Shown here piece by piece: positions 50,752-60,133 of a DNA stretch of 64,000 nt; positions within the stretch are counted from its first letter, which is position 1, and each line of letters starts with the position of its first letter. Made by a program: the position numbers and the translations under genes. The DNA is taken from the NCBI GenBank assembly GCA_918797485.1, contig CAKKNE010000006.1, positions 868,001-932,000 of the forward strand, given 5' to 3'. This DNA is from Pelagomonas calceolata. Taxonomy: Eukaryota; Sar; Pelagophyceae; Pelagomonadales; Pelagomonadaceae. The notes below the pieces were generated by a model that did not search any database, had not been told where the DNA came from, and saw nothing but the letters and a program-made list of their open reading frames with translations.

Positions 50752-53469
50752 TTATAGAGACTCAAACGACGCCTGCAACCCAGCCAATCCCCCCTTTAGC
50801 GTGTCCGGCACCTTCCCAATATAAGCTTCCGACTCCAAGTCGTCGACACACATATCGATGTCAGTGACATCAGAGACCCGTTCGCAGTCCTGGGGGTCCA
50901 CCATCCTATGATCATCCCCGCAGGCCCGCAGCAACCATCGCGAAAACCCGTCCGCCTTGCGAGCTCGTCCGAAATCCACCACCACCAGCTTCGCTGAGGA
51001 GTGAGACGGCCCTTTTCCAATTTCCCGCATCAGCACCCTTTTTAACGCCTTGGCGTCGCCCATGCTCCCGCGAAACACCTTGTCGGCGCACGACGACACG
51101 TCGAAGACGACGTTCGCGTCGTGGACGTCCCCATGTCGTATTCCCGCGTCATTGAGCGCCTTGCGGGCCCTTCTAGCTTCTGCTGCCCACTGTTTAACCA
51201 GGGGCAGTCTATGCACGCGAGGGTCGATCAACCATCGCTCCTTGGACCCAAACCCGGGCCGCCGCGAGAAGTCGCGACTGACCCAGAGCAACCACACATG
51301 AAACGACGGACACGTGAGCCTATCCATGACGATCGCGCCGACGCCGGCCGCGCCGCCGGCCCAGGCCCTCGCTCGGACCGCAGGTGCCGAGTTACTCTTC
51401 GCCGCCAAGGCTTGGCAGTCGCACTCCCTTTGAAAGGACTTTTCGGACGGCCAGGCACCTACTTTTACGGCTAACCGTCTTGCAGGAATTTTGACGGCGT
51501 CACACTCGACTTGCGTCGAGGCGTTGAAGCAGACCACGTCGGCGTAGGCGCCTCTTCCGAGTGAAGTCAGGCCGGCTGCTGCTCGTCGCTGCGGGTCGAC
51601 GCAGAGAGAAGCTAGGTCAACAGCTTTGACCGTTTCCAACGCTTCCTGGTCGTCGAACTCGACGAGTGTCAACGTCTTCGCCGAGGAGGACGGGCAGAGC
51701 CAGCTTTCCGAGGTTGTGGTCTTCCTCGACTCGTTCGAGGAGACGCTCCGTTGGTCGGAGGATAACCGATGGGAGGATAGCAAGCGGTGTAGGGATGCGG
51801 GCGACGTGACGCGGACTTCCGAGTGTTTGGAGGGAGTGGTGGCATCAGAAGGCGCCCGGCCAGGAGTAGACAAAGCTCGGAACGTGTCCGCAAATAAACG
51901 TCTGCGGGGATCGCAGAACTGGCAGGGCTTGTCCGGCCGGCAGCCGAGCAAGAACGCTCCCGCATCTCCTCTTAATAAACCAGTAGCTATGGTCGCGTCC
52001 AGCTGCGTCAAACCCTTTTCTCCATCCGTCCGGACTAAGTGGCCCCGCAACCCATCTAATCTGCCGGCGTCGAGCGCGATCCATCTCCTACCAGGGTCCT
52101 TCTTCGGCCGGTTGTTCACGAACCAGGCCCGTATTTCTCGCTCCCGGTTGTGGCCTTTCGCTGTTAAGGAAGGAGCTTTACCCAGTAAAGGTCGGAGGCC
52201 CCTCTTCTTTAACAGAGCCTCTACTCGTTCAACTAGTGCTGGATATAAGCGCCACGCACCTGTTAATACCAACCTAGCATCGGTAGCCCGCACGATGGTC
52301 TCGAGCGAGTCGCAGCATTGGGTGTTCAGCGTGTCCTTGTCATGAGCGTTGATGCTATGTAAGACGCCGTCCACATCCAAAAAAACTAAACGTTCTCCCA
52401 CAGTAGGCGGTTGCAAGCCGACGCCCTTGCTCCGCTTTCGTTGAAAGCAGCAGACGCTCACTTGCACTGGAACCTGGGACACGACCTCGGCCTCGTCCGA
52501 CGTCGTCGGCGAGGGCGGCCTCATTGTGTCATCAAACGAAGCGCTCCGCCCGAGATCCTCGAAGGCTCTCCTCCTAGACTCGTCGGGAGCCGGCGCCTCG
52601 CCGCCCCTAGCTGTTCCCAACCTACGTAACTCCGAGACGGCCGCCGCGGTGCCGAGCTGCTCCGTTTTGCCACTGAGAGCCGCACACGCGTCCCGGAGCT
52701 GCCCCGACAGCGTCCGCGCTCGCGGCGCCGTCCAGGCGTCCCGCGCTCGCAGAATACCCACGACTCTGCCCCGTATTGGTGGTTCCTCCGGAAAGAGCTT
52801 GTCGCGCTTCTTCGAAATTTTTTCGACCGCGCACAAGTTCCAGACCACGAAGTCGACGAGAGCGCGCGCTTCGGAGTCCAGCGCCGCGAGCTGGAGCTTC
52901 AGCGGTTCGGGAGCAGCTTTTGAGACTTCGAGGTCGTCCTCGTAACCTTGGCAAGACGGCGCGATCGCGGTCCACCGTCGTTCCAGCGACGCCGCTTCTC
53001 TCGCATATCTTCTCTCGGCCGTGGCCACTTCGGCAGCTAAGGCGCAGTCGAAGCCGTGCAAGAAAAACGCTCGGGACTTGTCTTTGTCCAGTGCTCTTAT
53101 CCAGAGTTTTTTGTTCAGGGACGTGGGGGTCAGTGACGCGACCTCCTCGTCGTACTCCTTGACCTCCTCGTCGTCTTCACTTAAATCATCTTCATTGGTC
53201 TGTTTCAGTAAACGGCCTCGTAAAGTTTCTAGGGTTCTCTTGTCGTCGTCGTCGAGGCCTCTTTCGAGGAACGTATCTGACGGTCGTCGCACCTCCTCGA
53301 GGTCGAGCAAACCTCTGCCGGGCGGGCCGTAGTTCGACCGGCCGACGGGCCGGCCGGACGCCTGCGAGGCCCGTTTGAGCACCTTCTTCAGGGCGCCGTA
53401 GGCGACGTGCGACGACTGCCAGTGGCGCGAGGCGCTGCCCTCCTCGAAGCGCACGCCGAACTTGACCAT
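50752..53469 (-). CDS. SPX - HAD phosphatase - protein kinase-like fusion
   Basis: 905 aa, one exon. SPX at residues 1-230: MVKFGVRFEEGSASRHWQ, YGALKKVLKR and NLCAVEKISKKRDK keep the Lys surface that binds inositol pyrophosphates. A HAD fold at about 360-505 follows: LVFLDVDGVLHSINAHDKD, RLVLTGAWRLYPAL (motif II) and RRWIALDAG; this resembles the HAD module of bacterial Swiss-army-knife RNA-repair proteins. After a Ser-rich linker, residues about 635-850 are kinase-like: SLGRGAYADVVCFN loop, LAVKVG Lys, IRHGDVHDANVVFD catalytic loop and VVVDFGRARK metal motif. The HGDVHDAN form is seen in atypical and aminoglycoside-type kinases. It suggests phosphate-status control of a phosphotransfer; the substrate is unknown. 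Confidence 0.85.
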   Translation of the reverse strand: MVKFGVRFEEGSASRHWQSSHVAYGALKKVLKRASQASGRPVGRSNYGPPGRGLLDLEEVRRPSDTFLERGLDDDDKRTLETLRGRLLKQTNEDDLSEDDEEVKEYDEEVASLTPTSLNKKLWIRALDKDKSRAFFLHGFDCALAAEVATAERRYAREAASLERRWTAIAPSCQGYEDDLEVSKAAPEPLKLQLAALDSEARALVDFVVWNLCAVEKISKKRDKLFPEEPPIRGRVVGILRARDAWTAPRARTLSGQLRDACAALSGKTEQLGTAAAVSELRRLGTARGGEAPAPDESRRRAFEDLGRSASFDDTMRPPSPTTSDEAEVVSQVPVQVSVCCFQRKRSKGVGLQPPTVGERLVFLDVDGVLHSINAHDKDTLNTQCCDSLETIVRATDARLVLTGAWRLYPALVERVEALLKKRGLRPLLGKAPSLTAKGHNREREIRAWFVNNRPKKDPGRRWIALDAGRLDGLRGHLVRTDGEKGLTQLDATIATGLLRGDAGAFLLGCRPDKPCQFCDPRRRLFADTFRALSTPGRAPSDATTPSKHSEVRVTSPASLHRLLSSHRLSSDQRSVSSNESRKTTTSESWLCPSSSAKTLTLVEFDDQEALETVKAVDLASLCVDPQRRAAAGLTSLGRGAYADVVCFNASTQVECDAVKIPARRLAVKVGAWPSEKSFQRECDCQALAAKSNSAPAVRARAWAGGAAGVGAIVMDRLTCPSFHVWLLWVSRDFSRRPGFGSKERWLIDPRVHRLPLVKQWAAEARRARKALNDAGIRHGDVHDANVVFDVSSCADKVFRGSMGDAKALKRVLMREIGKGPSHSSAKLVVVDFGRARKADGFSRWLLRACGDDHRMVDPQDCERVSDVTDIDMCVDDLESEAYIGKVPDTLKGGLAGLQASFESL

Positions 53470-53692
53470 TGGGAGCAGTGGAATTGCCTGTTAATCTGCT
53501 CCCCCGCGTTAGGTTTGCCTTCGACCTGGATCAGCTCTGAGCAGGCCTCAGCAGGCTTTGCCTCGCGCCGCAGCGCGTCTGGGCGATGCCGAGCGGTTCT
53601 GGCCCACAAATTAACGGCCCAGCGTTACTGCACCGGGCCTAGTGGCACGAATCTTGCGCTCGGCGCTGCAACCGAAGCTCAGATTTCCTGGC

Positions 53693-53716
53693 TGCTAGTG
53701 TCCTTATGCCGCTAGC
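53693..53716 (+). promoter_or_regulatory. Palindromic bidirectional promoter element
   Basis: TGCTAGTGTCCTTAT, then GCTAGC after 3 nt, between the SPX-fusion ATG (53469) and the methyltransferase ATG (53865). Confidence 0.58.
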
Positions 53717-53864
53717 ACCGTATGCGCAAAAGCGACGAATGCGACACAGGTGTCGAATTGATCGTTAAAAGACGCCAACAACACATCTACCGCACGCCAG
53801 CGCAACGGGAGCATCGCTGCGAACAGCTGCGCCACACACTGAGCCTGCAGTGCTGTGGTGGACA

Positions 53865-54680
53865 ATGCGGCGCTGCCTCACACTCGTCGTCGCGCAAGCG
53901 GCCGCCTACAGCGGCCGCACGGCGCCCGGCCGCCTGGCCTGGGTCGACCGCTATTTGCTGCTCCGAGAGCTCAGCCTCTTCGCCGACGACGAGCCTTCGA
54001 CCACTCGTGTGTTTTGTGATATCGGGCTCGGCGACGACGCGACGACAACCCTGGAATTAGCGGAGGCGTTGCAGCAGGACGCCGACGCGCCGCTCGTCGT
54101 CGCGTGCGAGGCCGACGCGAATCGTTGCTCCGCCGCGCGCGAGGCTTGTGCTGCCGCTGGTGTCGTTGTACGCCAGACGGATGGAAGCTTCACCTTACCG
54201 CTCAAGTGGGACGAAGTTTGTGTGGGCGTGAGAGCAATGAACATCTTCCGGAGCGGGTACACCCCCGTCGAGGCGGCGCGGGGAATTGATACGCTCGCGG
54301 CGCAGCTACAGCCCGGCGCGCCATTGATTGAGGGCTCCTGCTCGCGAAACGGCGACTGCGGCGTCGCCCACGTTCTGAGACGGACGGACGAGGGGCTCGC
54401 GCGCGAAGCGCTGCTCTTCACTGCTGATGTGAACCGACGGCGCGGATTCGCCCCGCTCGCGTTGCGACCTTATTTACCGCGCGACCTGCGGTGGTCGTTC
54501 AAAGAGGGGTCGCCGGTCTACGAGTTCTGGCTCCGCTGGACGGAGGCCTGGAAGGCCGCGCGCAAGGGAGACGGGGACGTCTTCCGCGCGGCCTGCGACG
54601 AGCTGCGGCGCCGCGGCGACGCCGTCGACTGGGTCGACGAGGGGCTCATGGTCTGGACGCCGCAAGGGGGCGTTCCCTGA
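53865..54680 (+). CDS. Class I SAM methyltransferase-like protein
   Basis: 271 aa from the ATG of MRRCLTLVVAQAAAYSG, a leader-like start. Motif I is VFCDIGLGDDATTTLELAEA, with strand 2 in LVVACEADANRCSAA. VCVGVRAMNIFRSGYTPVEA and LQPGAPLIEGSCSRNGDCG fit a bacterial methyltransferase group with the arrangement RxMNxxR followed by PGGxxxEG. The C-terminus is Trp-rich (WSFKEGSPVYEFWLRW). Substrate unknown. The next gene is convergent and 70 bp away. Confidence 0.72.
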   Translation: MRRCLTLVVAQAAAYSGRTAPGRLAWVDRYLLLRELSLFADDEPSTTRVFCDIGLGDDATTTLELAEALQQDADAPLVVACEADANRCSAAREACAAAGVVVRQTDGSFTLPLKWDEVCVGVRAMNIFRSGYTPVEAARGIDTLAAQLQPGAPLIEGSCSRNGDCGVAHVLRRTDEGLAREALLFTADVNRRRGFAPLALRPYLPRDLRWSFKEGSPVYEFWLRWTEAWKAARKGDGDVFRAACDELRRRGDAVDWVDEGLMVWTPQGGVP

Positions 54681-54749
54681 CGCCATCGACGCGCCTTGTT
54701 GTTGTGATTAATTAACGATACTCTTACTCGCCATTTTTTAAGGGAAGGG

Positions 54750-55925
54750 TCACTCGACGGCGCCGTCCGAGTAAGCTGGTTTTCTTTCCAGCGAGTCATT
54801 TAAATCCAACGCTTTCAGCATGGAATCTAAAGCCGCCGGCGCAATAGCAGCGGCCACAAGCGCAGCGATAGGAGACACGCGACGAGCCAAGCCACCTAAG
54901 CCGGCAGGGGCGACTTCAGATGCACCCAACCTCACCAATTCATCCGCAATCCGATCGAACCCAAGCTTCTCCGCCAAGGGAGCGTACACTTCGAGCGTCT
55001 CCGTCGCCTTCTTCAGCCGCTTCGGACGGGGCATCGCGCCCAAGGTTCGCATGTTGTGCAACCGGTCGGCCAGTTTGAGAACCCCAACTCGCCACTCGTG
55101 GCCGGCGGCCTCGAGGACCGCGGCGCGCTTCACGGCGTCGGACGCCGTTGGGCTATCGGTGACGCCGTTCACGAGTGCGGCAACATCCCCCCCAAATGCG
55201 CGGAAGATGTCCTCCACAGACGTGTCGGTGTCCTCGACCGTGTCATGGAGTACTCCAGCACACACGGTAGCGGCGTCCATCTCCATGTCCGCCAGGATCG
55301 TCGCGACGGCTATCGGGTGCGTCACGAAGGGGGAGCCGTCGGCCCGGCGCTGCCCTCGGTGAGCCCTCGCGGCGAAATCCACACAAGCCGCGACCTCGTT
55401 TCGCGCTTTGTCGTCTAAATATTTCGTGGCTCGGTCTAGCGTTAATGTTGCTCTTAATGGAGCAGGATAGGTAGGTTCCGGTTGCGCGCTCGGATAGAAG
55501 GGCGCGGAAGGCGCCCCTACTACTGCTGAGGCTCCTAAGGAAGGGCCTCGCGGCGTTGTGGATGGTGTGAAGCGTAGGGCCGTTGTAGTGATCAGACAGG
55601 AGGATAATACGAAGAATCCGAGCAAGGCCGTGACGTCTATGGACACGGTAGTCCGTCTTTTTCTGTCGACAACCACGCGCAATCTAGTTCGTCCTTGTGA
55701 GGCCTCGGTACCGATTTCCCGGAGTCGCGGTAAACATGTTTGTTCGTGATCCTGGAGCCAGGACGTCTGGACGACGATGAGCGCGCGTTTTTTGGGATTC
55801 CAAGTGCAGTCGGACTCGGCGCGTGGTCTCGACGCCCGCCGCGGGAGCGGGCTTCTGGCTTGCGCCGGCTCGCCGAAGGAGGCGCAGCGTCGTTCTCGCA
55901 ACGGCTGGGGGGGCGTCTGGGCCAT
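54750..55925 (-). CDS. HD-domain (p)ppGpp hydrolase-like protein, plastid-type leader
   Basis: A frame of 391 aa if the only upstream ATG (55925) is used; the first 95 residues look untranslated, and a hydrophobic segment (VTALLGFFVLSSCLITTTAL) at about residue 97 looks like the real leader, so the start is uncertain. The RelA/SpoT-type HD domain is intact: CVDFAARAHRGQRRADGSPF, THPIAVATILADMEMDAAT, AGVLHDTVEDTDTS with the catalytic His-Asp, and LKLADRLHNMRTL. No synthetase domain follows; a C-terminal helical tail takes its place. This is the layout of hydrolase-only enzymes (MESH1-like), which would remove plastid (p)ppGpp or another nucleotide. Confidence 0.78.
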   Translation of the reverse strand: MAQTPPQPLRERRCASFGEPAQARSPLPRRASRPRAESDCTWNPKKRALIVVQTSWLQDHEQTCLPRLREIGTEASQGRTRLRVVVDRKRRTTVSIDVTALLGFFVLSSCLITTTALRFTPSTTPRGPSLGASAVVGAPSAPFYPSAQPEPTYPAPLRATLTLDRATKYLDDKARNEVAACVDFAARAHRGQRRADGSPFVTHPIAVATILADMEMDAATVCAGVLHDTVEDTDTSVEDIFRAFGGDVAALVNGVTDSPTASDAVKRAAVLEAAGHEWRVGVLKLADRLHNMRTLGAMPRPKRLKKATETLEVYAPLAEKLGFDRIADELVRLGASEVAPAGLGGLARRVSPIAALVAAAIAPAALDSMLKALDLNDSLERKPAYSDGAVE

Positions 55926-56681
55926 TTTTCGTTGACTTGGTCGCGTTCTTGAGGTCGCGGTCTGAATCGCGTTCTGGTGGTTAGATCGTGCCGCGCTTGC
56001 AACGGCGGGCTCCGACGGTGTTTGGGCGGCGGCCGCGGGCGTCTCGGGCGGCGCGCGGCGGGTTCCGCGGCGCTACTGGAGGATATTTGGCGTACTGGCT
56101 TTTTTGCAAGTTGCGGAGCCGTTTCAGTCCCGCTCTGCCGTCGGGGCCGGGCTAGACTGCAAGGCGTTAGCTCGGCGCCGCGTCCAAGTGGTGGGCTTGC
56201 TGTCTGGGGGGCGTGAGGGGCCCGTCGCTCGGCTGGTCTGCTGGCACTTTTGGCACCGCCTCCTCGCCCTAGCCGAAAAATCAGGGCTCCTTGGACGTGT
56301 TTAATTCTCTGGCGGTCCTCTTTGACCGGATACGAAGCTAGGAAGACGGCTTCCTGCATGGGCACTGAGAGTGGCACTGAGGCAAAACACCGGCACTAGC
56401 CGTCGTCAGCTCGGACAGACGCGTCCCTGAGAGGCTCCTGACGAGTGCACCGTGACGCTTCGGGGGGTAGACGGCGCTCTGCATCTCTGTGCATGGCGAC
56501 ACTCTCTGGCAATAGACTCTGCGCAGTTGCTGTAAATCCGACTCAACGGCGTCGCAAACAGCCGCACAATATCGGTAATAGCCGCTCGTGAACGCTGACG
56601 AAGCGTGGCAGCGTGAACACTGAGCTTGGAGCAGTGCAGCCAGTGGCAGCGCCCAAAACAAGTGCGCATAGCGGTGCAAGC
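55926..56681. other. 750-bp divergent gap without a recognised element
   Basis: Between the HD-domain gene and the PTPS-like gene, head to head. Frames are Arg/Gly-rich; no palindrome, introner core or RNA gene seen. Confidence 0.45.
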
Positions 56682-57080
56682 ATGCCCTACGCCGTCTCCG
56701 TCCGCGACCGCTGCATGTACTCCCACTCCCTGAAATTCGGCGACGCGCCGGCCTTCCGGACGGGCTGCACGGCGGTCGTCGACGCGAAGTTGCAAGGACC
56801 GGCGCTGACGGGCGACGGCGTTCTATGTGATATCCTCGCGGCGCAGAAAGCGCTCAAAAACGTGCTCGACGTCTTGGATCATGCGGACTTGGATACGCTG
56901 CCGGGCCTGGAGGGCGCGAATACCACTGTCGAGGTCGTCGCGAAGTTCATTTTTGATGCGTTTGTGGGCGAGATGAATGGTGCTGGTGCTGCGAAGGTCA
57001 CGCGCGTCGAAATACGGGTCGCCGAGTCCGACGTCGCGACGGCGTCCTACTACGAGGAGAACGAAAGCGGCGTGCTCTAG
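56682..57080 (+). CDS. PTPS/QueD-fold protein with lost zinc histidines
   Basis: 132 aa from the ATG of MPYAVSVRDRCMYSHSLKFG. The T-fold is recognised from MYSHSLKFGDAPAF, LCDILAAQKALKNVLDVLDH, LDTLPGLEGANTTVEVVAKF and the closing VTRVEIRVAESDVATASYY, which parallel bacterial 6-pyruvoyl-tetrahydropterin synthase homologs. Those have a His-Gly-His or Leu-His-Gly zinc motif after the first His; here that stretch reads FRTGCTAVVDAK, with no His. The active-site Glu near the end is kept. It may therefore be catalytically changed, binding a pterin without the usual chemistry. Confidence 0.75.
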   Translation: MPYAVSVRDRCMYSHSLKFGDAPAFRTGCTAVVDAKLQGPALTGDGVLCDILAAQKALKNVLDVLDHADLDTLPGLEGANTTVEVVAKFIFDAFVGEMNGAGAAKVTRVEIRVAESDVATASYYEENESGVL

Positions 57081-57248
57081 GGGCCGCGGCGACGGCGTGC
57101 TGGAAGCTAGTATCGCGTTGGCGTCACCTCCAGGCTCCAGCGGCGTGCCGGCGGGAGAGACGCTATGCGCGACGCCGTCGCCGCGACGAGGAGAGGACAA
57201 GAGAGAAAATTCCGAGTAAATAATGTTACAGTACGGGTGTGATTCGGC

Positions 57249-58937
57249 TTAGGGGAGGAAGACGAAGTCGGCGATCAGCGCGACGTGGTCCGACGGGTAC
57301 TGCGGCGACGGCAGCGCGGGTCCCGCGCGAGTGAGTTGCTCGAGAGGAGGCACAGGAGCCACCGCCGCGCACCGGATCGCCGACGAGTCGTACCAGATGT
57401 AGTCCAGCGTGCCCCGGAACTGCTGCGTCAGGTTCGTGAAATCGGGCTCGACGCCTAAAACGGACGCGTACGAACTCACGAGCGGCAACCGATGCGCGAT
57501 CTGCCGCGCGTCGGGCAGCACGTTGACCGGGAAGCCTTGCGCGGTGTGTCTCGGTTGTAAATCGGGATGGCCTCGGGAAACGCCCTGCGTCGCGAGGAAC
57601 TCGTAGACACTGCTGTCAGGTCCGCTGTTGAGATCGCCCGCCATGATGCACGGCAGCGTCTCCCTTTGTCTGTTGCAGAAGGCGTCGAGCTGCCGGATCA
57701 ACGAGAGACTCTGCCAGAGCTTCGCGTCCGGGAAGTCTCTGTGCGAGTAGAGGTGCGTGTTCGCCACCGCGAGGCGCCTCGAACGTCTTCCAGGAGCAGG
57801 ATAGTCCTCCAGCACGAGCAACTGGGCGACGTTGTCCTTGACCAGTCGCGTCAGATACGCGTGCTCGTCCCGCTCGCTCAACCGGTTCGCGCGCGCCTCC
57901 GCGTAGGCCAGGTCGTTGAAGCGCAGCTCGCGCTGCTCCGCCACTCTATATTTTTGGGCCTTCCAGAACGTCGCGCAGCCGTCGACCTTGCCGGCGGCGC
58001 CCATGGCCTCCCTGCTCTTCTGCGTAAATAAAGCCTCGTACCCTGCTCTTTTCATCGCCGGCTCGAGGTACGTCTCGAACGCGTCGCGCTGCGCTTCTTG
58101 CAGGCAGACGACGTCGGCGTCGGCGTCGACGAGCTCCTGGACCACTAGGGAGCAGCGGTAGCCCCCATCTAGCGCCCATCTAGGACAGTACGGGTACGCG
58201 TGCGCCGTCGCGTAAATTTCGGCCAGGACGTTGTAGGAGCACACTCGCAGGGCATCTTGGCCTTCCGTCGACTCACCGAGCCACTGCCTCGACGGTGCGG
58301 CCCGCGGGGACTGGAGGACGGGCTCCGTACTGACAGCACCTCGCGCTCGGAGCGTTTCCTCACCGTTCACCGTCCGCATCGCCAGGCACTCTACACGTAA
58401 TCTCCTACCAATATCTTCCCGACCGGGTAAGTATTCGGCATCTTCCCCGACAGACTCCCACTTGTCGTCGTCTAGCATCGTTTGACTCTCTACGAGATCC
58501 TTGGACGTCCCTGCTGACGGCGCACAGACATCAGACGACGCGTTCGATGCCGATCTTTCTCTAGGCGGCTTGTGCGTCCGTTTATGGGCCGGCCAGGCCG
58601 CCACGAAGCACGCCGGTGAACAAAACGTCGCCGGCTCGGGCGCGCTCTTGTCGCCCTTGGCCTCCTTGGCGCAGATGGCGCACTGCAGGGCCTTTGATCT
58701 TCTTCGTCCCGCCGAGACCGGATCATAATCGTGGGCGATGGGGCAGCCGGGCGCGGCGCAATTCGCGACCGCGGCTCTCGAACGCAACCACCGCCACCGA
58801 AACGTGATGCCGTCCTCGTGGCCCGCGCTGCTTCTAAGTTGCGCTGACGGCTTCAATGCACAGCCCTCGACGGGGCGGGCCACTCTTACTTTAACGTGCG
58901 CCGGCGCGAACGCGGCCGGCGCCGGGGCCGCGACCAT
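57249..58937 (-). CDS. CCR4-type exonuclease with N-terminal MYND-like zinc finger
   Basis: 562 aa, one exon. A zinc-finger-like region is at about residues 59-120: CAAPGCPIAHDYDPVS, ALQCAICAKEAKG, ATFCSPACFVAAWPAHKRTH, a MYND-like pattern also found in plant CCR4 proteins in place of yeast leucine repeats. The EEP nuclease follows: RVCSYNVLAEIYAT, VVCLQEAQRDAFETYLEP (metal Glu), VANTHLYSHRDFPDAKLWQ, CIMAGDLNSGPDSSVYEFL, GTLDYIWYDSS and PSDHVALIADF (catalytic Asp-His). CCR4 shortens mRNA poly(A) tails within the CCR4-NOT complex. The catalytic residues all appear present. Confidence 0.88.
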   Translation of the reverse strand: MVAAPAPAAFAPAHVKVRVARPVEGCALKPSAQLRSSAGHEDGITFRWRWLRSRAAVANCAAPGCPIAHDYDPVSAGRRRSKALQCAICAKEAKGDKSAPEPATFCSPACFVAAWPAHKRTHKPPRERSASNASSDVCAPSAGTSKDLVESQTMLDDDKWESVGEDAEYLPGREDIGRRLRVECLAMRTVNGEETLRARGAVSTEPVLQSPRAAPSRQWLGESTEGQDALRVCSYNVLAEIYATAHAYPYCPRWALDGGYRCSLVVQELVDADADVVCLQEAQRDAFETYLEPAMKRAGYEALFTQKSREAMGAAGKVDGCATFWKAQKYRVAEQRELRFNDLAYAEARANRLSERDEHAYLTRLVKDNVAQLLVLEDYPAPGRRSRRLAVANTHLYSHRDFPDAKLWQSLSLIRQLDAFCNRQRETLPCIMAGDLNSGPDSSVYEFLATQGVSRGHPDLQPRHTAQGFPVNVLPDARQIAHRLPLVSSYASVLGVEPDFTNLTQQFRGTLDYIWYDSSAIRCAAVAPVPPLEQLTRAGPALPSPQYPSDHVALIADFVFLP

Positions 58938-59213
58938 CTTCTGTCTAGCGCGGCGCCTTCGACGAGGCGCCGCGCGACTTGCGCTAGCACGCGCGGCGCC
59001 CCGAAGGACGCGGCGCGGCTACGCTCGCTTGCGCGGCGCCCGAGCGGGCGCCGCGCGGTACTTCGCTGCCTGCTGCCCGGCAACCGGCGCGGCGAGTCCG
59101 GCGCGGCGGCTGCGGGCGGCAGGTGGCGCAGTCCTTTCGGATGCAACAATGCTACTAGCAAGGCTCCCGGCGGGAGCTCTACGGCGATACGCGGCCGGGT
59201 GAATTAACTTGTC

Positions 59214-59238
59214 TTGCTAGTGTCTTACGAACGCTAGC
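59214..59238 (+). promoter_or_regulatory. Palindromic bidirectional promoter element (best copy)
   Basis: TTGCTAGTGTCTTAC, then GAAC and GCTAGC. It lies between CCR4-like (ATG 58937) and PetC (ATG 59566), about 280 and 330 bp from each. Confidence 0.62.
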
Positions 59239-59565
59239 GTGAACGTTGGACTTGCATGGAGTCGTACGCGGCATTCGGACGGCTGGAAGCTACCCCCCGG
59301 AGAAGTGCCGCCCTCTTACACCGCCCAGCCAGCTTGTCTCCAGCCCAGCTAGCCAACAAAAAACACCCAAACTTGAGCACCCGGCCGTCAAAAAATACGC
59401 TGACAATCCTGCAGGGCTGTGAAAACTCCGAGAGCACCCAACTCCGCCACCAGTGAACGCTGGTTACAGGAGTGCTGCAGAGTGCTGAGGGCTGAGTGCT
59501 GACACAGCCTCACAGCCAGACAGCCGGCGCGACGCAGAGCCGACGAGCGTTCCGCCTAGCACAAC

Positions 59566-60123
59566 ATGCAGAGACGACGAAGAATCGTAGCGGTCATCTG
59601 CGTCTGCGCCGCCACCTCGACCGCGGCACTCGCGGCACCACGGCGATGCGAAACCGCGACACCGGAGGACGCGCCGTCGGCGCTACGGCGCGCCCAGCTC
59701 GCCGCAGCGGCGGCGGCCGCGCTGCCTGCGAGCGCGGCACCGCCCGCACCGGAAGTCGCCACCGACCGCAAGGGCGTACCGATCAGCAAAGCGACGTGGG
59801 AGGCGTCGCACACGCCCGGCGCGGCGGATTTGGTGGCGGGTCTGGGCGGCGAGCCAACATTATTACTGAGCGGCGAAAATGGGGCCCTGGAGCCCTTCGC
59901 CCTCCAGGCCGAGTGCACGCACCTCGGCTGCCTCGTGGGGCCCTGGAACCCGCTGAGCCAGCGCTTCGTCTGTCCGTGCCACGGTAGCGAGTACAAGCGC
60001 GACGGCTCCGTCGCGCGCGGCCCGGCGCCGAAGCCCCTCAAATTGGCGAAGGTGGGGATCGACGAGCAGGGCCAGGTCGTCCTCGAGAAGTGGACCGAAC
60101 AGGACTTCCGCGAGAATGTGTAA
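59566..60123 (+). CDS. petC: Cytochrome b6-f Rieske iron-sulfur protein, nuclear-encoded
   Basis: 185 aa. The leader MQRRRRIVAVICVCAATSTA, followed by Ala-Ala-Pro, is a signal-type presequence expected for plastids reached through the ER. The Rieske domain at about residues 70-185 has ECTHLGCLVGPW and FVCPCHGSEYKRDGS, which hold the 2Fe-2S cluster by two Cys and two His, and GPAPKPLKL after it. The protein passes electrons from plastoquinol to cytochrome f on the thylakoid lumen side. The middle Ala-rich stretch (AQLAAAAAAALPASA) is the likely membrane anchor or thylakoid transfer signal. Confidence 0.93.
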   Translation: MQRRRRIVAVICVCAATSTAALAAPRRCETATPEDAPSALRRAQLAAAAAAALPASAAPPAPEVATDRKGVPISKATWEASHTPGAADLVAGLGGEPTLLLSGENGALEPFALQAECTHLGCLVGPWNPLSQRFVCPCHGSEYKRDGSVARGPAPKPLKLAKVGIDEQGQVVLEKWTEQDFRENV

Positions 60124-60133
60124 ATGAACTGTG

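Noticed and set aside
55977-56216. Plus-strand frame in the gap upstream of the PTPS-like gene
   Set aside because: Arg/Gly-rich, with no homology features.
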